Made by a program: the position numbers and the translations under genes. The notes beneath the pieces are model-generated. The model saw only the letters and a program-made list of their open reading frames with translations. It was not told the DNA's origin and searched no databases. Shown in pieces: positions 46,601 through 58,767 of a stretch of 64,000 bases of DNA. The stretch is from contig MU277714.1 of assembly GCA_022385805.1 (NCBI GenBank), positions 89,869 through 153,868 of the forward strand. Direction: 5' to 3'. Each line of letters opens with the position of its first letter. Position 1 is the first letter of the stretch. This DNA is from Pilatotrama ljubarskyi (lineage: Eukaryota; Basidiomycota; Agaricomycetes; Polyporales; Polyporaceae).

Positions 46601-47034
46601 CCATTGCATCTCCGAACGCGCGCGAAGGACCCGAGGGGGTACGGCTGCGTCAGCTCGTCCGCGACGGTCCCCGGGGACAATGGGGCTCGTCATGGAAAGC
46701 CGCACCGAGCATCGCGCCGCTGGAACGTCCCGGACCACCTCAGCAGCCGACTGCCTCTTCCCAGACGCCCTCGAATGCGAACGGAGAGCTTACCGCGGGT
46801 GGCGGGAGCACCGCCCTATCGTGGATGTCGTACCTCGCGTCCTCATTACTCGGGCCGTCCAACGTGGGCTACCATGACGGGGATGAAGAGCTGGAGGAGG
46901 AGGCTGAGGACGAGGTAGGCCCGGAGGACGCGTGGAGGGAGCTAAAGGTGGAGACGGTCGAATGCGAGGTCCCGGTGAAGGTGTGGCCGGGGAACACGGC
47001 GTTCAAGGCAACAGATATCGTATTCGATGTTTGA
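43662..47034 (+). CDS. RGP1: Rgp1-type arrestin-fold protein (Ypt6/Rab6 GEF subunit)
   Basis: Partner of Ric1 in the exchange factor for the Golgi GTPase Ypt6/Rab6. Exons: 43662-44142, 44396-45376, 45432-45614, 45669-45803, 45860-46081, 46134-46267, 46330-47034; 946 residues. The N-terminal arrestin-like half begins IRVVVTPSQASYFAGEPFSV. A very long Ser/Pro-rich insertion (about residues 160-490) precedes MYTYTVVLPENLPPTFRG and LKFSYQFILGV. The C-terminal half has SYDVTKDGIKVAVLTFPKSA and YRLGETILGVVE, and the end VECEVPVKVWPGNTAFKATD plus IVFDV is the conserved Rgp1 finish. The exon 5 acceptor has a second in-frame option 15 nt downstream (45875). The insertion makes this protein much longer than yeast Rgp1. 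Confidence 0.9.
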
Positions 47035-48249
47035 GCAGGACCGTGATCTCAGTCGTGTGCACGGCACGTTCTGCATCCGCGGCGCAGTGGGTAGCGTGTA
47101 CAGTTGTGCCGACGCGAAGGCTGACCATAGCTATTGCCTCCGACAGCGCGGCGTCCACGCATGCAGACCCGCTCGCAAATCTTGAGCCTGAGGGTATACC
47201 GCGCTTCTGGGCAATATCGTCCGAATCAAGATCGATCATGCGCTGCGTCATGCATCTGGGGACCGTCAATACGGGGCCGCGGCTTGTCCATACGGAGGCT
47301 AGCGTCAGCTATCTTCGGTATGTGGCGAAGACGAAGGCTCCGAGGCAACGCCCGACGCGGACTGTTCGCTGACCGACGGGGAGGTCAGGCACATGGAGCG
47401 GGCGCGCGAGCAAATCAGAGCCAAGAGGAATTGTCAAGAGGGTTCACAGCCTTTAGCCTTTGGCGAAGCTGGCGTGGGTGCGCTCGCAGTATGCCGGATC
47501 ATTGGGAGGTCAGATGGAGGGCGAAGAGAGTCAGCTGGAGGACGAGAAGCAGAGAAGGCTGGGCTGGTGTGTTGGGAAGGAGGGGTGTGAGGGCTGGGAG
47601 GAGTGGGAGGAGGTGTAGAATAGCCTAGCGTTGAGAACAGCGATGGGAGAGGGCGATCGACTGAATAGACTGTGGACGAGGAGCGGGCCTTGTGACCCGC
47701 AGTTGCCTAATCGGGGACAGGGGTGACCGAGCCCGCGTCTCGTTCTGGCTCTCGCGCCGTCAGGTGAGCGGACAGAGCCCAGCACCGCGAATCCGATGGT
47801 CCTCCCCGTCCACACCGTCCCCTCGCCCTCTCCCGCCTCTCTCCCCCGCACGCCATAGACACCGCGCGAGTCCGCCCCGCCCCCGCTCGCTGTCACGACG
47901 CCCAGTGCTTAGACTTGCGTTCGTCTACACGGCACCATCTGTACCTGCTACCCCGCATTTTCTCTAGACCGACGTCGGAACATCGTAGACTCGACGCGTG
48001 TACAACACAGAGCTCACGACCACCGTGCGTCTCACTGCCTCCCCTCCCCTTGCACGCTGCTCACTCCTCGTCGCGAAGACTAACGATCCTAGAGGCTGCA
48101 AGAGCTGTACGCTTTAGTCCGGGTACCCCGTCTCCTAGATCCGCAGATTCCCCCGCCGTCGCAGGCCGTCCATCACACGACTCCTCAAGCTGGCTACCGT
48201 CCAGAACTACCAGCAACTGTGCAACCTGGGCTTGCCGTCCGTCAGCCTG
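47035..48249. other. Intergenic region and PSP1-gene leader
   Basis: 3' flank of RGP1 followed by the upstream region of the PSP1-domain gene. From about 47780 to 48120 the plus strand is C/T-rich. No gene or specific site recognised. Confidence 0.45.
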
Positions 48250-50454
48250 ATGCAGTCAACCAGCCACCAGCAGCACGCGTCCGACGACGCCGACCGCCAG
48301 AACCGCTTCCTCTCCTCACATGGCTCCGAGAGCCCCCACAGCCTCAGCCTGCGCGAGCGCGCTTCCAGCCAGCCCCCACGCTCGCAAAGCTTCGTCGCGC
48401 CCCCGCCTCAGCCCATACGCAACAACTCCAGTGGGCCAGGGGCTGGCACTTGGGGTCGCTTTTCCTCCGGCCTCAATCCGCTCCCCCAGTCGGTTCCCAC
48501 GCGCAGCGCTTCCTTCTCGTCCTCTCCTTTAAGTACCCATAGCCCCTTCTCATCCGCCATGCGTGACTCCCGCTTTGCGTCCACGTTCGAGGACGACGAG
48601 TCCGAGGCGCTCAGCGACATCCAGGATCCGTACGATCCCTACGACGAACGCTACCCCCGCACGAGCATGTCGCTCAGGGGGCGCACTTACACCGCCGATC
48701 TCACTCGCAGCCGCTCGCAGTCCCTCGCCACCTCGCGACCTGGCGCGATTGGCAGCGGCCTCCCTGGTCAGTTCGGACAGTGGGATGGATCGACCCCACA
48801 GAGCATCCCTTCCCGCTATGACTTCAAGACGCCCACCAGCGGCAGTCGTTACGGCTCGCTGGGCGCCATCGGCCGGTCGCCGTCGAACGGCTACTCACAG
48901 GGGTCTATCGCCGACCCTTCGAATATGAGCCCATTCGTGCGAGACGTCGGTCAGATCCTCTTGGACGACGGCTCCGCCTTCCGTGAGCTCTGGTCCGGGA
49001 TGAATCCCCCGCGCGACGAGAACGGCGGCGGAGGCAGCGGCACGACCAGCCGACGGCACAGTGTCAGCGTCGTGCAGCCGCGCAGGCCCATCGTCGGCTT
49101 CAACGCGCCCGCCGCGGACTTGCAAGAGGAGAACTCTCGTCCCGGGAGCTTCCATCACTCTGCATCGTACAGCGGTGGAGGCGGCTTGCTGCTCACCGAT
49201 GACGACCTCGCCAGCGATCTCGGGATGATGAACCTCAACGACAGCGGCAGGCCAGTCACCTCCGTGCAGCCCCCGTCGCAGCCCTCTTCCCTGCCGATCT
49301 ACGCGCCGTTGTCGCGGAGCCCGCCGTCTTCGGATCGCGTCTCTCCCTATCAGGCTTTGCACCTCAACATTCCCGGCGGCGCCGGCAGTTCGTTCGCGTC
49401 TCGTCAGTCTATTGTAGGCTCCCCGAGCGACAGCGGCCTCTCCGGTGGCAGCCCCTCACGGGGCCACCTCGACCAATACGCGCAGGAGGGAGCGCTCGGA
49501 AGGGAGAATGCACGGCCGAACGCCGCCCAAGGTCTCATGGCGCGCTACGTGCCCGGGCACGGGATTCAACAGATCCCCGAGCAGGGCGTCATGCCCTCGC
49601 CCATCTCCCCCGCAGCACTACGCGGCGCCGGGCAGTACGGAGGGCCGCAGCTCCAGCGGCGGCCCTCGGACGCGACGCGCCCGCTCACCGAGCTTGGGAA
49701 GGGCGTGCCGCTGCACGCGGTGCCGACGTCGTGGCCACTCTACATCGTCGAGTTCAAGGCGGGGCGCACGGACCTGTTCTACTGCACGGACCTCACGCAG
49801 GACATCCGCGTCGGCGACCTCGTCATCGTCGAGGCGGACCGGGGAAAAGACTTGGGCAAGGTCGTGAACGACACGATCACCCTCGCGGAGGTCGAGGCGT
49901 TCCAGAAGCAGCAGAAGCTCATGAGCATGGGTCACGCCGACGTGCATCATGGTGTCCCGACGAGCCCGACGGGCGCTAGCGGAGGCGGCGTGAAGGATAT
50001 CAATCCGAAGATGATCTACGGAAAGGCGCAACCCCGGGATGCCCAGTGCGTGTCCACGCCACCTCTACGTAGCCTAGTATCTAACCAGTTTGCGCATACA
50101 GGGCTCTCGCAGCGAAAGCGCAGGACGAGGCTAAGGCGCTTGAGTTGTGCCGAAACAAAGTGCGCCAGAGGAAGCTGCCTATGGAAGTGATTGACGCAGA
50201 GTACCAATGGTGCGTTTGGGTTCAAATACCGTCTACTGCGCTTAATAACGCCTTCTCGCAGGGATCGCCGTAAATTAACTTTCTACTTCATTGCCGAAAA
50301 GAGGATCGACTTCCGTGAGCTCGTTCGTGAGCTGTTCCGGTATGTCACATTGCCTCGTTCGGATAAACCGCAGCCGTTGACCGATGCGTGCAGATTGTAC
50401 AAGACGCGGATATGGATGGCTTCACTCGGCGGGACCGGGAACTTCGAACAATGA
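48250..50454 (+). CDS. PSP1 C-terminal domain protein
   Basis: Exons: 48250-50045, 50102-50209, 50262-50339, 50394-50454; 680 residues. The first ~490 residues are Ser/Pro/Gly-rich and probably disordered, with repeated RS-type motifs (RSRSQSLATSRP). The conserved PSP1 domain starts near residue 494: WPLYIVEFKAGRTDLFYCTD, DIRVGDLVIVEADRGKDLG, LPMEVIDAEYQWDRRKLTFY and FIAEKRIDFRELVRELFR, ending YKTRIWMASLGG. In yeast, Psp1 was found as a suppressor of DNA polymerase alpha mutations; bacterial relatives (YaaT) work in other processes, so the exact role here is open. Start: first ATG in the long frame; the frame is open further upstream but without ATG. Confidence 0.88.
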
Positions 50455-52560
50455 CGGACTGCAAGGACTTGACCGACTCTCGTGCGCGCGGCACTCCGTC
50501 ACCACCTTCATGCGCCCTGTAGTCAGGGGCCTTTTCGTTTTGGTTGATACCTCGCTTCCGCGCTGCTCTCCTACGCATCCATGCACCTCTAGTCCCGGTT
50601 CCCCGCAATCTCTAGCGTCGCTTCATGTGAATTGTACGCTACCCGCCGCCGACGTTGAAGACCCGCACGTTCCCGCGTCCGTAACTTAAGCGTTCACGCC
50701 ATGGACAAGCTCATGATTCCCTTCCCGTCTCGGCATTGGCCCCCTCTCCTTCTCATCTGTCCTAATTGCGCCGCTTGTACCAACAGCACGGTCTGTTCTG
50801 CGCTGCTTGTCGTGTCTTGTGCTCCTGCGGACGTCCTCGTCTCGGTCCCGGCTCCGGGTTTTGCTCGCGCTCGCGAGAGAAGAATGCTTAGGGCCCGGCC
50901 GGGCACGGCTTTGGATACCCCCGGTCGGACGCCGGTCAAGTAAATGTATCAGTACTTGTAGTCTAGTCGTATATATGGTGCGTGTCGATTGCGGTCTGCA
51001 TCTGTTTCGGCATCGAGTCTGTGTTCGTGAGAGCGGCTAGAGGAGCGCTGGATTGTTCCTCGCGGAAGTGCGACGACAACACAGAATCTGGTAAGTCATT
51101 TGGTTCTACCATCTATCGTGCGTGCTGAGGTAGCATGAACGCAGATTCGACGTACTCCCGGCAAATACGGGGGATCATACAATACTGCTCCCAGGACGGG
51201 TCTGTCTGACAGCGTGGACACGCGTGGGGGTAGGTCTAGCAACGGTGCAAGACTGGGACACGGCATATGAACACCCCGTTGTGCGCTGCTGAGAAGCTGT
51301 GCCCGCCTGCTACAGGCTGACATGTACAGAGCTCATGTAGCTATCCGCGAAACGAGCGAAAGGCGCTGAGTGAGCTCCAGGTGAGAGCGGTGACGAGATG
51401 GCAATGGAACGAAAGCTTTGAAGTAGATCTACCCTCCGGCAGTATCTTCTTCTCCGGCATGGCGTACACTAGATCCTGCGCTTGTCGCCTGCTCTCATCT
51501 GGACCCGTCTGTACGTCGGTGCGCATGAGGCTACCAAACGCATTTATCGGCGTGCTCTTCGTCCAGACATGGCTCCGATTCCCGAAGCGATCGAGCCAAA
51601 GTGGCGGCCGGAGTTGATCGAGATTAGCTATATGGTCTCACAAGATTCAGATCGCAGCCCGTCACCGTCCCGCATTCCGCCCACAGCGGAGGACGGCTGG
51701 TTGCCACTGTACCGAGGGTCTCCAGGAAGATGCTCAGCAGACTTGTACTTCCGTGAGCCTTTCCAGGCAGGCTAAGTATAAATCACACAGCTGCTCTGTA
51801 TCGCATCGTGACGAACCGGGTAAGCCTGTTGCTAGCTCTTCCACGGCGTACAAATTTGAGCCTGACGCAGAGGCGATTAGGCAAAGCGATCGCAGTGGTT
51901 TCTTGGATGTCATATCCGATCAGCATGGAATAACGCGGCCAAGGAGGTTGTGCGGCCGGGCTTTTTGCAAGCCCGCCAGCACGACCCACTACAGCGAACG
52001 GTTCGACGATGTTCACGGCTTTGTTTTGTCCAGAAGACACTACGATAATCAGGCAACCAAGTGGGATCGAAGTCGAATGGCATTTATGCAATGGCGGGTG
52101 AGTGAATTAGAAGGGCGGAGTACAGGGGAAGGCGAAGATCTGCGCCGCCGAGGTAGCATGAGCGGCGCAAAGGTGACGGATCTGGCAGAGCAGAGGTGAT
52201 GGGAGAAGGTCAAGGGAAAAGAAGCGTCTCGGGAGGGTGGAATGCAGCGTCGGGATTGGAGGAAGGTAGGATGACTTCCGAGAATGGGCTGATATGACCT
52301 GAAAAGGCAGGTGACAAGGAATGATGGAGGACGACGTCGGGCGAGGCTCTCTTCCCTCCCTCGCCGCAGCCTTCCCATGCCGACTCGGACAGCGTCGCAG
52401 CTGAGCTCCCCGCCCGGCCAGCAACATTCCGCGCCCTGTCATCGCCCACGTTATCCAGCTCTCTCCGTTGCGGCGACGGCCCATGTCTCTCTCTCTTCCA
52501 TACCACCATCACCACACTCGTATATAGCTCATCCCCACTCTCCTTCACTTTCCTTCATCC
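50455..52560. other. Intergenic stretch with one weak candidate frame
   Basis: No complete gene found. The plus frame around 51482-51775 (RPDMAPIPEAIEPKWRPELI and on) has protein-like composition but lacks a motif and splice partners; I give it little weight. Around 52430-52560 the plus strand is C/T-rich, probably the leader of the next gene. Confidence 0.35.
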
Positions 52561-55370
52561 ATGTCGCTCGCTTCAGATCTCCGTGCCTCTCCTTTCACCG
52601 TCGAGGAGTTCAGCGACCTCGTATGCTCCGCCTTCAACCTCCACGATGTCGCCCTCGCTTCCCCCTCTCCGCGGCCCATCCTCTCCCTGACCCCTCCTTC
52701 TCCTCCTGCGCCAGCGCTCCCCGAGACCGAACAGGAAAACTCATCAAGCAGTCGGGACAACGAGACAGACGACGAGCATCAGCGTTTGCGCTCTCCCAGT
52801 CTGGACGACGGGTCTCCTCACCTGTCTCAATCTGTGCGAAGGTCGCGTTCCAGAACGATTACTGCTCTGCGCGTGTTGCACCAAGTCCGCACTCGCGCGT
52901 CCGCCTTCGTTCTTGGACCACGTGCCCCTTCCGTTTCACGCTCCTCCCCTTCTCCCGTTCCTTTTGAGCCCATTCCCCCGCTCTCCATCTCCCCAACTCT
53001 GCTTTCCACTCCCATCATCCCTGCCCGCACACCCAGTCCTCTCAGCATGGTCGACCTCAACCTGGACAGGCAGACCTCGCGTCCCCGCTCCCGTGCAGAC
53101 AGCCTTCCCCGCCCTCGCTTCTTCAAACGTGAAACCACGCCGCCGCCGCTTCCCGGCCGCCACGCGCGTCCTAACACCTCCGCCGGTCCTCGTTCTGCCT
53201 CCCCCGGCCTTCGATCCTTCTTCGACGACTCGCCCGGCAAGGCGAGACGCGCATATAGTCGCCCATCTACATCCGCATCGACCGTGCATCCTCTCTCCCG
53301 CGTGACTACGACAAGTAGTGCTGATGCTGTTTTGTCGACGGATGGATTGCCGTCGTTCTTTGAGGATACGGGCTATCAGGTCTCTAAGCCACCTATTCCG
53401 AACTATACTCGCCCTTCTATGCCTGCAGGAGCCGGAAGTCAGCGCATACACGCACGCCTTCCTCCGCTTCGCAAGGCCAAGAGTGGAGGTTACGGACTGT
53501 TCAGCCGCGGTAGTCGCAAAGACAATCCGAAGATCTCCAGCGAGAATGCACCTCCAGGTTTAGACTATGGGGATTCCATGATGTGGGGGACACAGCACGA
53601 CGGGCGCGCCCCCTCCCCGTTCACTAACCCCAGGGATGTTCCTCCGGTGCCCGTGGCCTTGAAACCTCCCATGCGCGACAGTCTCGAGGACTTAGACGCA
53701 CCACTGCCACCATCGTACGTTTTCGAGCGACGCGGAAGCGCCGCTAGCAATTCAACGGTGAGTCTGAATCCTCGCTCTTGGAATGTTGTGAGGCTGAAGA
53801 ATTGCCTATTTAGGCGAGCACCAGGTCAACCTCGAGTTTGTCCTCCAGGATCTCGAGCATTGTGGGCATTTTCCCGAGCAAAATGCGCATGCATGCACGG
53901 TCGAAGCTTAATCTCAGCATCTCTACTGGGCCTGACCCGGCTTCTGCACATTCCTCGCCCTCGACGCTGTCCTCGCTTTCCACGCCGACCACCCCCGTCT
54001 CTCCGACTTCCATGTTCCCACGCTCGCAACCATACGTTTTCCCCGGAGTTGCGGATTTCCATAGCCGCGACAACTCGTTCGCTGAGACCGAGCAAGATTC
54101 ACTGGCCCTGGGACGGGTCCTCACTCCCGAGGCGGATCCGTTCGCGAAGGCGGAGATTGTGGTGCCCCTCGAAGGCACACCGCGCCCACCCACTCCTCCC
54201 GTGTCTCGTCGCGCGTCCGCGCAGACCTCTCCACCTGTCGCGTTGCACCGCTCGCCGACGTGGGATGAAGAAAGGGTCAGGGCCATAGTAGCGCCACTCA
54301 AGCGGACGAGGAATAGTCTCCCCGCCTCGCCTGTGTCGTCCGCGTCTACGTTCCCTTCGACGTGCTCTGTGTACCGAGGACGTGAGCCCAGTCCCTTCGC
54401 GCAGTCGCCTCCTACGCCGAAGCGAAACGGACCTCCATCCGCATGGTCGCCGTTCAGTACCCCAGCTGGGTCTTCCCCGTCGCAGCGCTCCTCTTCGACT
54501 CCTCCGTCATCCCCGGACCGCCCCAAGTCATCCCCTGCGAAAGCTGCCCGTCGTCGCACTTCTGGATCGCCGCCCTCTCCTACCATGTCTGCCTTCCCGT
54601 TGCCCCCAAGGACCATACCACTTCCTGCCTTCCCTGCACCAGATCGCGCACTACCCTCGCCTCCGCTTCCCTCTCCCCCAGCGCCCCCAGTTCCTCCGAA
54701 AGACATCTCCTTTTCTCGAGTACAGCGTGCCCATAAGTCACTACCGCCGTCTCCGCGCCCGCTTGAGTCGCCTTCGGGGTCGCCCTCATCTGTGCTCTCG
54801 TACAGGGACACGTCGTATGTACCGAGGCGCGCGGGCGATCGCCAGTTGACCCTCCTCCCTCTTGGGACCAGCATTCGGGACGTTTTCCCTGATGTCTATG
54901 CTGGAGCAGATGACGAGGTGCGTCTCATGCAGAGCTGTGACCTCTCGTCGTCTTCCCTAGGAGAGCCCTGGCCTGGTTGCGGGTCCTCCGGCGGATGGCC
55001 TATTCCTTCGACCCTCTCTCCAGGGTGGGAGATCAGGCCCGTGACTAGAAGGCGGTCAGCAGACTCGGTGTCAACCGTGACAGGGTCTCCGACGTCCTCC
55101 GCGCTGCACGAAGCGGCCCGCGGTTGGAACTCTGAGACCTCAACCGTCTCGGGCAGACACCTAGCTCTCGAAGTGGACGCCTTGTCAATCGGCGCCGCTT
55201 CGTCCACCGTCTTGCCGGCGTTCGAGGCCTCGGCCGACGGGGACTCGGACTGCTGCAGCTCGGCGGTGTCGCTGTCGACGTTCTACACGGCGCGGTCGCA
55301 TCTGGACCCGGACTCCCCGGCTCAGGTGGACTCTCCTGTCGTAGGCTTCAGGATGGGCCTGGGTGCGTGA
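52561..55370 (+). CDS. Ser/Pro-rich protein of unknown function
   Basis: Exons: 52561-53757 and 53814-55370; 917 residues. I do not recognise a domain. It is highly enriched in Ser, Pro, Thr and Arg throughout, with short motifs that look like kinase or SH3-type targets (RPRSRADSLPRPRFF, PPAPPVPPKDISF). The N terminus MSLASDLRASPFTVEEFSDL is the only part with an amphipathic look. A conserved-looking block is VYAGADDEVRLMQ near the C terminus. The intron is firmly placed: SNST joins ASTRSTSSLSSRISSIVG. No signal or membrane segment. Probably an intrinsically disordered scaffold or regulatory protein. Confidence 0.75.
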
Positions 55371-55799
55371 TCCTGTGCAGGAGAGCAGTAGATGAGCTCG
55401 GACACTCTCGGTTTCGGGTAACCACAGGCATGACAAGACATCCTCGTATACCATATCTTTCGTTGTCGTCGCTCTCGATGTTCTCGCCGAATCATAGCTT
55501 ACTCCCTTCATAGTACATATCTTGGCGCGCCCGCTCCCCTACTATGCACCTAACTTATCCTCTCGTTCCTTAGTCCGACACATCTTGCAGCCTTGATAAT
55601 CGTGTAAATCAATGTAGGCACTGTACTTTACCGTGTAATGTAGTGGAAGGTGTTGTCGATCGTAATATAAGGCCGTTGCGACCGCCGCTGCGAACTCTCT
55701 AGGATTCGTCTTGTAGGCCATTTGACTTCGATGTTTGCGATGCGAGGAAGTAGATGCACGCACATGCATCTATTGCAACAGTTCCGCTACGAATGCATA
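55371..55799. other. Convergent 3' region
   Basis: Space between the ends of the Ser/Pro-rich gene and the Kre9-like gene, AT-richer than its surroundings. Nothing specific recognised. Confidence 0.4.
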
Positions 55800-57619
55800 C
55801 TAAACGTCCGTGTCCCTCGCGATCCTCCTCGCAACAGCATCATACAATTGCCTCTCGGAGTCTCTAGGAGCCGGGGGCAGCGCCTTCTCCCCAGCGTCAT
55901 CCAACTCCGCATACCGTCGGACGTGCAGCCTCTCCGGGCGCGAGACCGACACGGGCGCCAGCTGAGGAGGAAACGAAGGGATAGGCGGGACAGGCGACGT
56001 GTTGAAGTAGCGCTCCATGACCGAGTCGTTCACAGACGCATTGAGATACGCGGTTCTCCCTTCAGCACGGCGAGGAGGATCGACGACGCCCGGGTCGACG
56101 AGGGTCCGGCCTTTGCGCTTCAGCCTGCCCCAGTCTTCGTCGTCTTCGTCGTAGTCGTCCTTCGTATGCCGATGCGCCGTCGGTAGGGCGTGGGCACGGT
56201 CTCGCTCTCGGAACAAGTCCGCTTGGCGGCTGGGGCTGTCGTAGTCCCCGCACAAACTGTCGGTCGAGGGGAACACCGGCGACATCCCTGCTCTGAACGC
56301 GCTCGCTGGTACGGTGGTCCGTCCTCCACCACTACGGCTCGTGTAGAACGCTTCGCGCGTGTGTCGGCGCGGCTCCCGCCGGGGGAGCGACGTGAAGCCC
56401 GTCACGGTGTTCCCCTCCGAGGCGAGACTGCGCGCGTCCTCCGTCCTATGCGCGAGCGTCGCGTCGCTCGCACGCGACTCCGCCCCAGGCCGGCGCTCGT
56501 GGCGCGACACGTCCCTGCGCCACGCACGCATCATGCTTACGCTCGTCGAGCGCGACTCTCCGCCGTCCCGCCCTTGCGCCTCGCGATGTTTCGCAAGCGA
56601 CTGCGGTCTTGATCCAAGGTTCACGAACCCGCCGAAGCTCAGGGTGGAATGGCGCGAGAGAGGCGCGCCGCGCGTCTTGAGAGACTCTTGTTCTTGTTGA
56701 CGTTCGGACCTGAGTTTGCGCCGCTGGTGCACGGAGAGGCCGCCGGCGGCGAGGATGACGGAGATGACGAGCGAGAGGGGAACGGCGTATGCTGCTGTGG
56801 GGACGGGTGCGTGGGAGACGTCGAGGGAGGGTAGTGTCTGGGGCGCGTTGGGGGTTTGCATGACGGTGGCGACGGTTCCTGACGGGTTGAGTGCTTTGGT
56901 CATGGAGGTCTGGTCAGCGGTCGACGATGTATCGTTTGTAGCGCTGGCCGAGTCACTGTCATTGGCAGATGCTGCAGGTCGCATAGAGTCAGGCAAACAG
57001 CGCCCACCGATCTGAAGCAGTAAACTCACCTCCGAAGGAGAAAGATGGAGAAGCCATGGTATCCCCGAAATTGTCTATCATCTCCAGATAGCACCGCGCT
57101 ACCGAAGTGACATTCGGTAGGGATCTGGAAGGACGCATACATTTGGTACTTGAATTAGTCGAAGATGCGAGGTGCTCACAGATGGACAAAGTACGAGCCG
57201 TCGGATTGCTCGATAGTCGGCCACACAGTCGCACCACAGCTACCACCTTTACCATCGTCCTCGTCGCTATCGTCATTGCCGCTGTCATCGTCAGTCCCAG
57301 ACTTGCTATCATCGCCGTCAGCCTCGTCATCGTCGTGTCCTCCAGGATCACCGTCGTCGAGGTCGTCGTCGTCGGGATCGTCGGCGCTTCGAGTCGATAC
57401 TTTGCTCCCATCGTCCGTCACGCATATCCGGAAAGAAGGCGAAACGACAGCTTTGTCCGAGCTCCACCTTCCGACGATAGTGTCCCCAGAGCCATAGGCA
57501 TCGCCGTCCGAAGGACTGACCCAAGTTACATTGATGCTCCCCGCGGAGGCGAGATCCGAGACACACGCGAGACAGAGCAAGCCGGCGATAGATAGAGCGG
57601 TGGGGAGTCTGTGGTGCAT
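55800..57619 (-). CDS. Single-pass membrane protein with Kre9/Knh1-like ectodomain
   Basis: Exons (minus): 57619-57180, 57124-57030, 56971-55800; 568 residues. A signal peptide (MHHRLPTALSIAGLLCLACV) is followed by a beta-rich domain of Kre9/Knh1 look: INVTWVSPSDGDAYGSGDTI and VGRWSSDKAVVSPSFRICV. A block of ~50 residues that is mostly Asp, Gly and Ser interrupts this domain, which then resumes with VWPTIEQSDGSYFVHLSLP. A Ser/Thr-rich stalk leads to one membrane helix AYAVPLSLVISVILAAGGL and a long, Arg/Ser-rich cytoplasmic tail with repeated RxxS motifs. Topology is therefore out-in. A cell-wall sensor or anchor is a reasonable guess, not shown. The start is the first ATG before the signal peptide. 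Confidence 0.8.
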
Positions 57620-57892
57620 AGGTGCCGGTAACCCGCAGGGCTGCACGCTGAAAAGAAGAGAGCAAGGAAAGCCAGCCTTGAAAGTACCGCCTCAGAGGTT
57701 CAGAAAGAGGTGCGCCGAGTGGGATGCGTGTCCGCCTAACTGTGCTATCGGAGGCTGACAGTGGGATAATGCATACGGAGAGATGGCCGCTGGGGGCGGA
57801 TTCACTGGGCTCGATCAGAATGGGCAAGACGGCCAGCCCTATCCACGCAGCCATGGCGAAGCTGACAGCTTTGCACGCGACAGATGATTCTG

Positions 57893-58344
57893 TCATGCCG
57901 GGGTAGACGCAGTTGAATCTACCTCCATCTTGACATCCTGCTGGGAGGACGAGGAGATGGCTCCGACTTTCTCGGCGAACTCAATAAGCTGCCTCCTGTA
58001 AATCCTCGTTCCTCAGTATGCCACACATGTCTTCGAAATGAGAAGTACGCACTTCTTGCGCTCCTTCAACTTTTCGAGCATCTGGATGACTTCGTCCTGC
58101 TCTTGGACTGACAGCTCCCCGCCTGGCAGGTTGGTAGCGAAGTCATGGGCCTCTCTCATACTATCCTTATACTCCTTTGTCTACGCAATCCACATGAGGA
58201 GCTATACCATGAGGTCAAAGTGGAAAGACGAACAGAGCGAACCAAGGCCTGCTTGGCTTGTGGGGTCATCGAGCCCTGCTCCTGGGTAGCGAGTTCCAAG
58301 ACATTCGCGAGCTTGAGCAAAAGGCTTTCGTACACAGCAGTCAT
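57893..58344 (-). CDS. Small helical protein, possible Mediator subunit 9
   Basis: Exons (minus): 58344-58243, 58174-58053, 57995-57893; 108 residues. The protein starts MTAVYESLLLKLANVLELA, continues MREAHDFATNLPGGELSVQE and QDEVIQMLEKLKERKRRQLI, then FAEKVGAISSSSQQDVKMEV. Two predicted amphipathic helices around LPGGELSVQEQDE resemble small fungal Med9/Cse2 proteins, and the length fits, but the family is weakly conserved and I rate this as a suggestion. An upstream exon with another start cannot be excluded. All three exon joins are in frame with standard GT-AG borders. Confidence 0.5.
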
Positions 58345-58767
58345 TTCCTACGAGAGAGCACCTGTAAGGATGAGACGCTATGCAGAGAATCGACCAAGGA
58401 CGTGGTAGCATGCACGATTGACAGGATAGAGCGGGCGCCTACCGTGATTGTCGTCGATGACTAGCGCCTAACGAGCGCCTGCGGAGTGTCGCTGCGGCTA
58501 CCCGGACCGGGATCCGAAGACATGCTAAAAGTCGACAGCCACAACCGTCATCTACAGTATGTACCAGCGACTTATGCGCAGCACTTAGCGGTCGCATTCA
58601 CGCCGTAGAAACCTGGACGACATTGCGTTATGCATAACGAGGATCGATGTTTCGTACTCGACCTGCATGTGCCGAGATCGAAGACGCTTGCGAGACATGC
58701 AATCGGGGAATCCAGACTAGAACATCCGTGGTTTGCCAAACCAGTCACCAAGAAGATAGGGCAGACA

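Noticed and set aside
53810..54874. 354-residue minus-strand frame
   Set aside because: Shadow of the Ser/Pro-rich plus-strand exon; its Gly/Glu/Val-rich composition is the mirror of Ser/Pro/Arg codons.
57107..57595. Valine-rich plus-strand frame that looks like a membrane protein
   Set aside because: It is the reverse complement of the Asp-rich block (GAC/GAT become GTC/ATC), so the hydrophobic run is an artefact.
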